Positions 35,486 through 44,437 of a DNA stretch of 64,000 nucleotides are shown in pieces. Under the pieces are notes generated by a model that was given only the letters and a program-made list of their open reading frames with translations, was not told the DNA's origin and made no database searches. The DNA comes from an uncultured Alphaproteobacteria bacterium. GTDB taxonomy: Bacteria > Pseudomonadota > Alphaproteobacteria > HIMB59. The stretch lies in contig CABYQR010000001.1 of the NCBI GenBank assembly GCA_902521155.1, forward strand, positions 1 through 64,000. Direction: 5' to 3'. The translations under genes were made by a program, and so were the position numbers. Every line of letters starts with the position of its first letter. Position 1 is the first letter of the stretch.

Positions 35486-35704
35486 ATGGCAACTGAAGTC
35501 TTAACATCGGTTCCTGGAAATATATGGAAAGTACTTGTAAACGTTGGTGATACTGTGAATGAGGGAGATGTTCTTTTTATAATGGAGGTTATGAAATCAG
35601 AGGTAAATCACAATGCTCCCATTAGTGGTACTATAATTGAAATCAACATTCATAATGATCAAGAAGGTGTCGATCCAGGCACGGTAGCTATTTTAATAGA
35701 ATAA
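35486..35704 (+). CDS. Biotin carboxyl carrier protein, single domain
   Basis: 72 aa, one biotinyl/lipoyl domain. The biotinylation site is EVMKSE with Lys37; the canonical AMKM is here VMKS, so Met-Lys is retained but the flanking residues differ. It lacks the Pro/Ala-rich N-terminal region of AccB, so it is a stand-alone carrier as in urea-carboxylase-like and PxpABC-linked systems. It starts three bases after the pxpC stop and its stop abuts the GST gene. The biotin carboxylase that loads it is encoded across the divergent promoter. Confidence 0.9.
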   Translation: MATEVLTSVPGNIWKVLVNVGDTVNEGDVLFIMEVMKSEVNHNAPISGTIIEINIHNDQEGVDPGTVAILIE

Positions 35705-36319
35705 ATGAGCAGTGAATTAATATTATATAATGGTCCCACTTCACCCTTTGGAAGAAAATGCAAAGTTGTCGCTCTTATTTTAAATATTGAGCATAAAGAA
35801 GATAAAATAAACATTTACAAGTCGAGGTTTCTTGATGAATTTAATCCTTTAAGGCAAGTGCCTACTCTTATTGTTGAAGGTAAGGCAATTACAGATAGTG
35901 ATAATATTTGCTTATACTTAGATAATCTCTCCAATGAAAAGTCTCTTTATCCAAAAGATAGATATTGGGATTGTATGACTATGATTAGTGTTACTAATGG
36001 AATTATGGAGAATGCTGTCAATAGATATATAGAAATGTCAGCCATCTCTGAAGTAGAACAAAGAAAAAAAGCCATTGAGAGATATGAAAAAAAGATTTTA
36101 AGATCTATAAACTGGATTGAGAATAAATTTGAGGAAATTTTCAGTAATGAAATAACTATGGATCAAATAGCTATTGCTTGCGCACTAGATTACACATCAT
36201 TTCGTTACACGTCTGATTGGGGAATTGAAAATCCAAAACTCAAAGCTTGGCTAGAAAATATTTCAAAAAATGATTTTATGAAAAGCACTAAACCAGGGGT
36301 AAGTTTTAAGTATGAATAA
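35705..36319 (+). CDS. Glutathione S-transferase family protein
   Basis: 204 aa. The N-terminal thioredoxin-like domain starts LYNGPTSPFGRKCKVVALIL, with the likely catalytic serine in TSPFGRK. The cis-proline and binding motif region is RQVPTLIVEGKAITDSDNICLYLD, and an all-helical C-terminal domain follows. The ATG directly follows the biotin-carrier stop. It may detoxify or open an intermediate of the pathway, or be a general GST. Confidence 0.83.
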   Translation: MSSELILYNGPTSPFGRKCKVVALILNIEHKEDKINIYKSRFLDEFNPLRQVPTLIVEGKAITDSDNICLYLDNLSNEKSLYPKDRYWDCMTMISVTNGIMENAVNRYIEMSAISEVEQRKKAIERYEKKILRSINWIENKFEEIFSNEITMDQIAIACALDYTSFRYTSDWGIENPKLKAWLENISKNDFMKSTKPGVSFKYE

Positions 36320-36359
36320 ATATTTAGAAAAACAATTAAACATGATAAGTTATAAACAT

Positions 36360-36857
36360 ATGAAACTTTTTTATGTATTAATATCAATGATTGCTCTGAT
36401 GCCCATAAATCTCAATGCAGAGTATGAAATGCATATTCCTAATTGTACTCAAAAAGGAGTAGAAAATTGTGGTGGCTTTCTTTTTGACAATGAAACAGGT
36501 GATGTTTTATTTTGTGGATCAGAAAACTGTGTTGATCTTAAACTACCTAAGTCATGGAGAACAAAGCAAGAGGGAAAACAATCCAAACAAGATCAAATAA
36601 TAGAAATGCTATCTAATATCCAAGTTGGCACAGTAAGCACTATCCAAAACAATACAAATATTACTGATGCATCCCAAGCAGAAAAAAAATCGACAGTAAA
36701 AAAAGAAGAGAAGAAAACTGAGGCCAAAGAAGAGAAGAAGCCTGCCAAAAAAGCAGAAAAGTGTGATAAAGAAAAGAAAAGTTTGTGTAAAGGTTCGGGT
36801 GGTATGCAACTTGGTGGTACTAAAATGAAACTTAAAAAACCAAAAAAATCAGAATAG
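36360..36857 (+). CDS. Secreted Lys/Glu-rich protein with cysteine pairs, unknown function
   Basis: The ORF track starts at 36312. The ATG at 36360 gives a clean signal peptide (MKLFYVLISMIALMPINLNA), so I prefer it, leaving about 165 aa. The mature part has four cysteines in two short segments (PNCTQKGVENCGG, LFCGSENCVD). A helical linker, a highly charged K/E repeat region (KKEEKKTEAKEEKKPAKKA) and a tail with two more cysteines follow. I do not recognise a family. It looks periplasmic and disulfide-bonded, or metal-binding. Confidence 0.6.
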   Translation: MKLFYVLISMIALMPINLNAEYEMHIPNCTQKGVENCGGFLFDNETGDVLFCGSENCVDLKLPKSWRTKQEGKQSKQDQIIEMLSNIQVGTVSTIQNNTNITDASQAEKKSTVKKEEKKTEAKEEKKPAKKAEKCDKEKKSLCKGSGGMQLGGTKMKLKKPKKSE

Positions 36858-36858
36858 T

Positions 36859-37086
36859 TTGAAAAGTAAACTTCAAAAAAAAGCTACAGCTTTATTTATT
36901 ATTAGAGAAAAATTAGCCCTAGACCTCTCAAATGAAATTTATATGCATAAAGAAGAAGCTTATGAAATAATTGATTTTGCCTTGCAGCTAACTGATAAAA
37001 TTCCTAACTCTTACGAACAACTAAAATCTGAAATTAAATCTTATATAATTATTAATATGTTATCGTTAGTAACAAAATTTCAATAA
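36859..37086 (+). CDS. Small 75-aa helical protein, unknown function
   Basis: Starts with TTG one base after the upstream stop, so it is probably translated with its neighbour. The sequence is helical and moderately charged with no membrane helix (KEEAYEIIDFALQLTDKIPN). Its stop almost touches the stop of the convergent gene. There is no recognisable family; I support it mainly by packing. Confidence 0.5.
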   Translation: MKSKLQKKATALFIIREKLALDLSNEIYMHKEEAYEIIDFALQLTDKIPNSYEQLKSEIKSYIIINMLSLVTKFQ

Positions 37087-37087
37087 T

Positions 37088-37681
37088 TTAAATTCCACTT
37101 GTATCGATAACCTTTTGTTGAGACTTTTGCTCATCAGCATCTATTTTATTTTCAAAAACCTTATTCTCTTTTTTTAAAAAATTTATGTCACTTAAAATTA
37201 TATCCATTCTTCTGTTGTTGAAACTATAGTCACAGGTGACACTAAAAATTAATTGATTATCATTTTTTTTTTCATGTAAATAAATCTCCCAGGTAGTTTT
37301 GCTTTGAAGCTTATTTGGGAATTGTTGTACATTGGTAAAAAAAAGTTCTAAGTTTTTTTTTTCGAAAGATGTAATGAATTTATTTTGCACATCTAGACAT
37401 TCAACGGGGCTCATATCTAACTTTCTATTTGAACCATGTATTTCAAAAATACTCCCATTCTTGGTAGATTTTATTGTGTATTGATTAAGATATTTATTAG
37501 AAATGAGAACACGATCCTCATAAATTACAATATTATCTATGATATTTTTTTTATAGTTAATATCTCCATCATTTTGATATCTATTAATGTCCTCATAGAG
37601 TTTGTATCCAAAAAGTTCAATCGAGAATGAATAAGGAGATATAAAAAATATATTTAATATTAATAAAACTATCCTAATCAT
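37088..37681 (-). CDS. Exported protein, unknown function
   Basis: 197 aa with a signal peptide (MIRIVLLILNIFFISPYSFS). The mature part is beta-rich with two cysteines (PVECLDVQ and SVTCDYSF) that could form a disulfide. C-terminally a charged helix KENKVFENKIDADEQKSQQK follows. No family recognised. It lies at the end of a small minus-strand group starting with the ParA-like ATPase. Confidence 0.6.
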   Translation of the reverse strand: MIRIVLLILNIFFISPYSFSIELFGYKLYEDINRYQNDGDINYKKNIIDNIVIYEDRVLISNKYLNQYTIKSTKNGSIFEIHGSNRKLDMSPVECLDVQNKFITSFEKKNLELFFTNVQQFPNKLQSKTTWEIYLHEKKNDNQLIFSVTCDYSFNNRRMDIILSDINFLKKENKVFENKIDADEQKSQQKVIDTSGI

Positions 37682-37700
37682 AGTTTATTATAACATTAAT

Positions 37701-38150
37701 TTAATTCTTTGTAATTGTGTTGAGAGGGAAAGGAATATCCTCAATTGTAAAATTTTTACAATGCTCAAGACCTTCGATCAATTTAGACCATAATATTCTT
37801 CCATCTTCCTCTAGGGCTGGAAGTGTGGAAGAAGCTAAACTTAAAAACCAAATTTTGAAAGAGTCCTTGGATACCCTATCTAAATCAGAATTGACTAACT
37901 GAGAAAATGTCTGTTTCCATTGATTTAAGAGAATAATAAGCTCCTCTTCGGAGAGCTCTTTGGATGAAAGAAAATATTTTTTTTGCAATGTCACCTGATC
38001 TTGCTCGAGCATGGATAGTTTAAATTGATATGCGCTATCCAAAATTATAGCCTTTTCAGCTCCATCATTCATATCAACCCATTCAATAAAACCTTTTAGT
38101 AACCCTGAACAAATATCTTGAAGTTGCTCTTTTTCAATATTTTCAATCAT
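37701..38150 (-). CDS. 149-aa helical protein next to ParA-like ATPase, unknown function
   Basis: 149 aa, acidic and helical, with no signal peptide or membrane helix (KEQLQDICSGLLKGFIEWVDMNDGAEK at the start). It begins 15 bases after the stop of the ParA-like gene, so it is probably co-transcribed and may be the partner or cargo adaptor of that ATPase. It does not resemble ParB: no helix-turn-helix is evident. Confidence 0.6.
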   Translation of the reverse strand: MIENIEKEQLQDICSGLLKGFIEWVDMNDGAEKAIILDSAYQFKLSMLEQDQVTLQKKYFLSSKELSEEELIILLNQWKQTFSQLVNSDLDRVSKDSFKIWFLSLASSTLPALEEDGRILWSKLIEGLEHCKNFTIEDIPFPLNTITKN

Positions 38151-38165
38151 AAATTTTATTAAATA

Positions 38166-38804
38166 TTAAATTTGTAATAAAGACTTTATTTCTTTTGCCA
38201 GGGAAAGCATCTCAAGACATCCTTTACCTGTTCTTTGTTTTTCTACTACGGTTAAACCTAGCCCCATTGAGGATACAAAGATTTGCCTATTACCTAAAAT
38301 TGTTTTAGCTTTTTTGACTTCCATGTCTTTTACGAATTTTACAGCCTCTTTTATTAGTTTTGATTTAGCATTTGCTCGATTAATTAAAATTAGAATTTCT
38401 TTTTTTTCTCTTTTTGCTAACTCTATAATTGACTCTGTTGCCCAAAAATCAACCTGAGAGGGAGATATAGGAATAAGGACTAAATCTGCTATCTCTATTG
38501 CGGGTCTGCCATCTGCTTCAATTTTTGGAGGAGTGTCAATTATGACGATATCACATTTTTCTTTTAAAGTTTTAGCTTCGTATTGTGCTCCCCAAAGACT
38601 CGCTGTTTTAAACTGAAGAGTATTCTTATCTTCAAGTTTTTCTTTCCTTGTTATAAACCACTTTCCCAAACTTCCTTGCGGATCTGTATCAAGGAGAGTT
38701 GTCGAGAAATTATTTTTTAAGGAAAATACCGTAGCTAAATTAGTAGCTATAGTTGTCTTTCCAGAGCCACCTTTTTGTTGGGCAATGGTAATTACTTTAG
38801 ACAT
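38166..38804 (-). CDS. Orphan ParA/MinD-type ATPase
   Basis: 212 aa. The deviant Walker A motif QQKGGSGKTT is at the N-terminus, with switch region LLDTDPQGSLGKW and Walker B VIIDTPPKIE. The length fits small ParA proteins involved in positioning plasmids, carboxysomes, chemoreceptors or other cargo. No parB or partition site is adjacent, and the downstream partner is an unknown helical protein. It is probably a chromosomal cargo-positioning ATPase. Confidence 0.85.
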   Translation of the reverse strand: MSKVITIAQQKGGSGKTTIATNLATVFSLKNNFSTTLLDTDPQGSLGKWFITRKEKLEDKNTLQFKTASLWGAQYEAKTLKEKCDIVIIDTPPKIEADGRPAIEIADLVLIPISPSQVDFWATESIIELAKREKKEILILINRANAKSKLIKEAVKFVKDMEVKKAKTILGNRQIFVSSMGLGLTVVEKQRTGKGCLEMLSLAKEIKSLLQI

Positions 38805-38933
38805 AATTTAAGTATAAAAAATAAAGAATTAGAAGAAAGTCTTATTTATAAAATATTGTGGGTTTGTCTTTATAATTATTGATTTTAAGATGTTTTTGAT
38901 AGGAAAAATTGATACATAATTTATATTGCTCGC
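38805..38933. promoter_or_regulatory. Divergent intergenic region (parA-like / alcohol dehydrogenase)
   Basis: 129 AT-rich bases with promoters for both directions. Two TTGATA boxes (38896 and 38909) precede the dehydrogenase ATG, with a TATATT at 38922, but the spacing is not ideal. No strong inverted repeat was seen. Confidence 0.3.
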
Positions 38934-40097
38934 ATGCAATCGTTCAATTTTAATACCACACCGGGAATCCGATTTGGTGAGGATTTATCTGTGAAATCTG
39001 CTGAGGAGGTATGTAAAAAATTAGGATCTAAAATACTCTTTGTAACCGATCCAGGCCTGGTAAAATTAGGTTTGATTGACAATACCATTAAGGCTTTGAA
39101 GGTGAATTCTGAGGTCTTAATTTTTGATAGTGTCGAAGCCGATCCCTCACTAAGAACACTAATGCTATGTTTAGAAGAAGGTAAAAATTTTAAAGCATCT
39201 GGAGTTATTGGTTTCGGTGGTGGCTCCTCTATGGATACTGCTAAACTTACAGCGTTGTTATTAGGTTCAGGTGAAAATATTCATGAGGCTTGGGGGGTTG
39301 CTAATGCAAAAGGTCCAAGATTACCTTTAGTTCTCTACCCTACTACCTCTGGAACTGGATCTGAGATAACTCCCATCTCAATTATTACTCAAGATGATTT
39401 AGAAAAAAAGGGTGTGTCGTCTCCTTTAATATTACCTGATTTAGCTATTATGGATCCCCTTCTAACTTTGGGACTTCCTCCCCATATAACTGCAGCGACT
39501 GGAATAGACGCAATGGTTCATGCTATAGAGTCATATGCTTCAAAAAGTTTGAATAATAATTTAATTTCTAAAATGTTAGCTAAAGAGGCTTTAAATCTTT
39601 TAGGTGAATCAATCACGACTGCCGTTACTAATGGGAAAGATGTGACAGCTCGATCTAATATGCTTCTGGGTTCGATGTTAGCAGGAGCCTCATTTGGTAA
39701 CTCCCCTGTAGCTGGGGTTCATGCTTTGGCTTATCCTATTGGAGGAACGTTTCATGTACCGCATGGCTTATCAAACGCAATAGTTCTCCCATATGTTTTA
39801 AGATTTAATATTAAAGATCAAAGTGCGGCTAAACTCTATAGCGAGATAGCCCCTATTATCTTCCCAGAAATAGATATGACTACAAGTACTCAGGATATAG
39901 CTTCAAACTTTATAGAAAATTTATCGAAACTCTCTTCAAATTTAGGCCTAGAACAACGTCTAAGAGATGTTGGTATTCCCGAAACAGCCTGTGAGACAAT
40001 GGCAAAAGATGCAATGAAGCAGACTCGTCTATTAATTAACAATCCAAAGGAAATAACGGAAAAAGATGCATATGATATTTATAAGTCTGCTTGGTAG
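38934..40097 (+). CDS. Iron-containing alcohol dehydrogenase (group III)
   Basis: 387 aa, the normal family length. The nucleotide-binding motif is GFGGGSSMDTAKLTALLL. The metal-binding region includes ATGIDAMVHAIESYAS and GVHALAYPIGGTFHVPHGLSNA, with the histidines and aspartate expected for Fe(II). It oxidises or reduces a small alcohol/aldehyde pair or lactaldehyde-type substrate with NAD(P). It stands alone, divergent from the ParA-like gene. Confidence 0.88.
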   Translation: MQSFNFNTTPGIRFGEDLSVKSAEEVCKKLGSKILFVTDPGLVKLGLIDNTIKALKVNSEVLIFDSVEADPSLRTLMLCLEEGKNFKASGVIGFGGGSSMDTAKLTALLLGSGENIHEAWGVANAKGPRLPLVLYPTTSGTGSEITPISIITQDDLEKKGVSSPLILPDLAIMDPLLTLGLPPHITAATGIDAMVHAIESYASKSLNNNLISKMLAKEALNLLGESITTAVTNGKDVTARSNMLLGSMLAGASFGNSPVAGVHALAYPIGGTFHVPHGLSNAIVLPYVLRFNIKDQSAAKLYSEIAPIIFPEIDMTTSTQDIASNFIENLSKLSSNLGLEQRLRDVGIPETACETMAKDAMKQTRLLINNPKEITEKDAYDIYKSAW

Positions 40098-40172
40098 GGT
40101 GGATCTATTTGTCAAATATTCAATAGCTCTCAATCTTGAAATATTATGATTTTAAACTAAATATTATTAAAA

Positions 40173-40874
40173 ATGTTAATTGTAAAAGATATATCTAAAA
40201 ATTTTGGTGAATTTAAAGCCATAAACCATCTCTCTTTTGAGGTAAAAGTTGGCGATGTCATGGGTTTTTTAGGTCCTAATGGTGCTGGAAAAACTACATC
40301 CATGAGAGTAATTACCGGATATCTAAGATCAGATGGGGGCACAGTTTTAATCAATAATAAAGACATTGAGCAAGATCCTATTTTTACTAAATCCATGATT
40401 GGGTATTTACCAGAGGGTGTACCTTTGTATTTGGATTTTTCACCTTATCTATATCTGGATTATGTTTGCCAAGTTAGAAATATCAAAAATTCTAGTAAAG
40501 CTATTAAAAAAGTTATCAGTGATCTTCAGTTAGAAGAGGTTAAAGATGTACCTATCGAAACTTTATCTAAGGGTTTTAAGAGAAGAGTGGGAATAGCTCA
40601 AGCACTCATACACAACCCAAAACTTTTAATCTTAGATGAGCCTACGGATGGCCTAGACCCTCTTCAAAAATTTGAAGTTCGCAAATTAATTAAAAATCTC
40701 TCTAAGACAAAAGCTATTATAATATCTACTCATATTCTCGATGAGGTACCAGAAGTCTGTAATAAATGTCTTATTATTAACAATGGGGAAAAGGTATTCG
40801 AGGGAACCCCTACTCAATTGAAACGAAAACTGGGTAAGTCCCTTGATGAAAAATTTAGAAAGCTGGTTAGCTAA
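40173..40874 (+). CDS. ABC transporter ATPase, GldA/CcmA-like
   Basis: 233 aa. Walker A FLGPNGAGKTTS, signature LSKGFKRRVGIAQAL, Walker B LLILDEPTDGLD, and an H-loop in STHIL. First of four genes joined by overlapping codons (TAATG, TAATG, ATGA). This set (ATPase, ABC-2 permease, GldG-like auxiliary subunit, DUF4340 protein) is widespread in bacteria that do not glide, and its transported substrate is not known. Confidence 0.85.
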   Translation: MLIVKDISKNFGEFKAINHLSFEVKVGDVMGFLGPNGAGKTTSMRVITGYLRSDGGTVLINNKDIEQDPIFTKSMIGYLPEGVPLYLDFSPYLYLDYVCQVRNIKNSSKAIKKVISDLQLEEVKDVPIETLSKGFKRRVGIAQALIHNPKLLILDEPTDGLDPLQKFEVRKLIKNLSKTKAIIISTHILDEVPEVCNKCLIINNGEKVFEGTPTQLKRKLGKSLDEKFRKLVS

Positions 40875-41593
40875 TGTTAGCTTTAATTAAAAGAGAATTA
40901 AAATTATATTTTATCACTCCAGTTGCATACATTTTTACCGCTATATTTATTTTAACCTCTATGTCCTTGACTTTTTATTTTGGATCTTTTTTTTCATCAG
41001 GTGTAGCAGACTTAACAGTATTTTTTAGCTTTATTCCTTGGGTTTATATTTTTTTTATTTCAGCTGTAACTATGAAGAGTTGGTCTGAAGAGAAAAGACT
41101 TGGTACAATTGAACTTTTAATGACTTTACCAATTCCTTTATGGAAAATAGTTCTAAGTAAATTTTTTGCGACTTGGGCTTTTGTTACATTCTCAATTATA
41201 TTAACTTTTCCAATTTGGATAACAGTTAACTATTTAGGAAATCCTGATAATCTTGTTATAATTGGCCAATATTTGGGTGTTATCTTAATGGCTGGTGCCT
41301 ATGTTTCTTTGGGAATTTTCTTCTCTTCTCTTACCAACAATCAAATAATTGCCTTTATTTTATCCATTTTAGTTTCTTTTCTTTTTACAATAAGTGGCTT
41401 TCCTTTGATGGTCAATTTCATTACGGGAGTTCTTCCAATCGAAATAGTAGAGCTCATATCTAGCTTCAGTTTTTTGACACATTTTTCAAGCATTCAAACA
41501 GGTTTCTTTTCTATAAAGGGGCTAATGTTCTTTTTATCTTTTATTGCACTTTGGAACTATTTAACAATTATTAAATTTTTAAATCGGGAATAA
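40874..41593 (+). CDS. ABC-2 type permease, GldF-like
   Basis: 239 aa with six membrane helices, beginning IKRELKLYFITPVAYIFTAIF, a typical ABC-2 start. The EEKRLGTIELLMTLPIP loop after helix 2 is the family's cytoplasmic coupling segment. Start and stop codons overlap both neighbours by one base. It forms the membrane channel for the ATPase encoded upstream. Confidence 0.85.
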   Translation: MLALIKRELKLYFITPVAYIFTAIFILTSMSLTFYFGSFFSSGVADLTVFFSFIPWVYIFFISAVTMKSWSEEKRLGTIELLMTLPIPLWKIVLSKFFATWAFVTFSIILTFPIWITVNYLGNPDNLVIIGQYLGVILMAGAYVSLGIFFSSLTNNQIIAFILSILVSFLFTISGFPLMVNFITGVLPIEIVELISSFSFLTHFSSIQTGFFSIKGLMFFLSFIALWNYLTIIKFLNRE

Positions 41594-43431
41594 TGAATAA
41601 ATTCTTTAATAAAAATTATTTTTTAATATCTGTTGTTAGTACGGTTATTTTATTTTTATCTTTTAATTATATAGTTCAAAAAATTAATTTTAACCTAGGA
41701 ATTGATTTTACATCTAATAAAACTTTTACACTCTCTAATGGGACCAAACGTGTAATTGATGAGATAGATGAGCCTATAAAAATTAATTTTGTATATAGTA
41801 GAAATCTATCAAAAAATATCCCCATAATTCAAAATTATGCAAATCAAGTACAGGGATTGTTAAATAGGTATTCCGACTTAGCATCAGGTAAGATTGAATT
41901 GAGTTTTATTGAACCTGAGCCTTATTCTGATGACGAAGACTATGTCAACAGATATGGGATACAAGGATTTCCCATTGACCAGGAGGGATCTAAAATTTAC
42001 TTTGGCATGATAGCCTCCAACACAACAGATGATATTGAGGTTGTTTCATTTTTTGATCCTTCTAAAGCGGCTACTCTAGAAAAACAGTTAACTGATATTG
42101 TCTACAAGCTCAATAGATCTAAAAAACCTATGATTGGGTTTTTATCTTGGGTAGACACTGCTCCTCCCATGATGCCCAATAATCAACTTGGCCAAGGTGA
42201 ATACACTATCCTTGAAGAGTTAAGTTATTTTTATGATTTTGAATTTTTAGATACAGATGTTGAGAGTTTTGAGAATATTGATCTTTTATTCGTCTATCAC
42301 CCTTCAGATATTACGGATAAAACGGAATATGCCATTGAGCAATTTATATTAGAGGGTGGAGAAACGGTGATATTCTTAGACCCCTTCTTTGAAAAAAACG
42401 ATCACTCCAACAAAACATCTGATCTTACTAACATCTTAAAAACCCTAAATATCAACTATAATAGCAATGTTATCCTTGATGGAGCCCAAGCAACTAGGCT
42501 TCAAACTCAGCAAAACATCTCTGACAATACCTCTTTACAAACAATTCTTAAACTCAACTGGCCTGAAGTCAGGGGCCAGTTTATTAACCAATCTGAGGAA
42601 ATTGGTAATGGCCTATCTCTAATCAGGTTAGTGTCTGCTGGGGGGTTAGCGCCTTTAAATGAAGAAAGTGAAATCTCTTATATTCCCTTAATATCTTCAA
42701 GTGAAGTCACTATGGACTTGCCAATGAGAGAAGTTCACGATCCTATAAAATTAATTAACAATTTTCAGCCGACCGGTATTACATATGATTTTGGAGTAAA
42801 ATTAAGCGGTAAAACATCTAGTAGCTTTAACGATTTTGAATTTATAAGAGAAGATCATATTGATAGTTCGGTTAAAGACATCAATGTTGTTCTATTTAGT
42901 GATGCAGATTTTATTAGAAATGCTTTTTGGGCTAGAATACAAAAGTTCCTAGATACTAATGTCATTGAGGCTACATCAGATAATGGAACTCTTGTTACTA
43001 ACGTTCTAGATTCTATGACAGGTTATGACGAGTTTATTGATTTGCGAAACAAAGAAGCCCCGTTTAGACCTTTTGTAGTTGTTCAAAAACTTCAAGCAGA
43101 AGCAGAACAAAAATACTTAGGACAAGAGCAAGAATTACAAGCACAACTAGATGAGACTTTAGTAAAAATACAAAATTTGTCTGGGGGAAGAGATGCTGAG
43201 TCAGTTAATTTAACAGATAAACAATTAATGGAACTTGCTGATTTTCAATTAGAGGTAGAAAGAAAACGTCAACAATTAAGAGAGGTTAGAAGAAATTTGA
43301 GCAAGAATATAGATAGGCTAGCCAATCAAATTAATATTTTAAATACATTTTTAATTCCTATCCTTTTAATTTTACTCATGTTTATTATTCCACGACAATT
43401 GGGTATTAAAAAAAGAAAAAGTAGAGCATGA
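41593..43431 (+). CDS. GldG-like ABC auxiliary protein (intramembrane/periplasmic)
   Basis: 612 aa. An N-terminal helix (about residues 8-28) leads into a large extracytoplasmic GldG/IFT52-like region (SNKTFTLSNGTKRVIDEIDEPIKINFVYSR). A coiled coil (about 500-575, AEQKYLGQEQELQAQLDETL) and a C-terminal helix with a basic end (RQLGIKKRKSRA) follow. It matches the second auxiliary component of GldFG-type exporters. The stop overlaps the next start as ATGA. Confidence 0.82.
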   Translation: MNKFFNKNYFLISVVSTVILFLSFNYIVQKINFNLGIDFTSNKTFTLSNGTKRVIDEIDEPIKINFVYSRNLSKNIPIIQNYANQVQGLLNRYSDLASGKIELSFIEPEPYSDDEDYVNRYGIQGFPIDQEGSKIYFGMIASNTTDDIEVVSFFDPSKAATLEKQLTDIVYKLNRSKKPMIGFLSWVDTAPPMMPNNQLGQGEYTILEELSYFYDFEFLDTDVESFENIDLLFVYHPSDITDKTEYAIEQFILEGGETVIFLDPFFEKNDHSNKTSDLTNILKTLNINYNSNVILDGAQATRLQTQQNISDNTSLQTILKLNWPEVRGQFINQSEEIGNGLSLIRLVSAGGLAPLNEESEISYIPLISSSEVTMDLPMREVHDPIKLINNFQPTGITYDFGVKLSGKTSSSFNDFEFIREDHIDSSVKDINVVLFSDADFIRNAFWARIQKFLDTNVIEATSDNGTLVTNVLDSMTGYDEFIDLRNKEAPFRPFVVVQKLQAEAEQKYLGQEQELQAQLDETLVKIQNLSGGRDAESVNLTDKQLMELADFQLEVERKRQQLREVRRNLSKNIDRLANQINILNTFLIPILLILLMFIIPRQLGIKKRKSRA

Positions 43432-44432
43432 TTATTAAAAATTTAAAAATATTACTTCTGATATCTTTCGGTTCATTGGTCCTAGCTTCAGGAATGTATT
43501 TCGATGAACAATCATCAGAATCTGAATTACCATCAGAAAGTTTAATTCCTACCTTTGAGTCAATTTTACAAGAAATTGCCTATATAGAATTTTCAAACAG
43601 TCAGGGAAAATCAGTTATTGAAGATATTGAAGGCCAATGGCTCATCACAACATCTTATAATTTTCCTGCTAATACTGAGCTTTTAAGTCGTTTTTTTATT
43701 CAATTACGCGAAGCTAAAATATTAGAAGCTAAGACTAATCGAATAGATCTACTTTATAAATTAGGATTAGATGACGAGAACAAGATGCGATTAATATTAA
43801 AATCCTCAGATGGTAGAGTGCTCTATGATCTAGATATTGGAACTTATAATTACAATATCCCAGGATCCTATATAAAAAATACACAAGAATCACAATCATA
43901 CTTGGTTAACACTAATTTAACTGCAGATGTTTCAGGTTTTTATTGGACACCTACAGATTTACTTAATATTGGAAAATCACAAATTCAAACTGTACAGATT
44001 TATAATCAAAATATGATTAACCTTGAAGAAAAAGATAGTTCACTTAGGCATTCAAATCTCCCTCTTGGTTTTTCTAAATTGAGCGAAGATAAGATTAGCG
44101 AAGTACATAGTGCTCTAACTGACCTTCAACATAATGGCTTTATCCTAAGATCTAATTTACCCAATTCTTCAGATTTGAAGGTTAGGTATACTTTAAAAAA
44201 TGGCACGGTTCTATTCGTTGAATTATACGATATCAAAGATAGAGGTATTCATGCTACCTTTGATTGGAACTATATAAATGATGATGTTCAAATAACAAAG
44301 TTTATAGATCCCATATTAGATGGTGGTCAATTACAAGTAAGCTCAGTGTCCCTGCTATCTAATTTTGCATACAGTGTTCCTCAGGTATTTTTTGATAATA
44401 ATAATTTGAAGCTTCGAGCTAAGTCAGAATAA
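43428..44432 (+). CDS. DUF4340-type exported protein
   Basis: 334 aa with an N-terminal membrane anchor or signal (IIKNLKILLLISFGSLVLASG). The extracytoplasmic body repeats beta-sheet units (EDIEGQWLITTSYNFPANTELLSRFF) typical of DUF4340 proteins found behind GldG-like genes. It is the last gene of the ABC exporter operon, and probably a periplasmic accessory. The family's function has not been established to my knowledge. Confidence 0.78.
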   Translation: MIIKNLKILLLISFGSLVLASGMYFDEQSSESELPSESLIPTFESILQEIAYIEFSNSQGKSVIEDIEGQWLITTSYNFPANTELLSRFFIQLREAKILEAKTNRIDLLYKLGLDDENKMRLILKSSDGRVLYDLDIGTYNYNIPGSYIKNTQESQSYLVNTNLTADVSGFYWTPTDLLNIGKSQIQTVQIYNQNMINLEEKDSSLRHSNLPLGFSKLSEDKISEVHSALTDLQHNGFILRSNLPNSSDLKVRYTLKNGTVLFVELYDIKDRGIHATFDWNYINDDVQITKFIDPILDGGQLQVSSVSLLSNFAYSVPQVFFDNNNLKLRAKSE

Positions 44433-44437
44433 TAATT

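Noticed and set aside
40173-44432. Gliding motility system
   Set aside because: Only the GldAFG-like exporter genes are present; these occur widely in non-gliding bacteria and none of the motor or adhesin genes is here.
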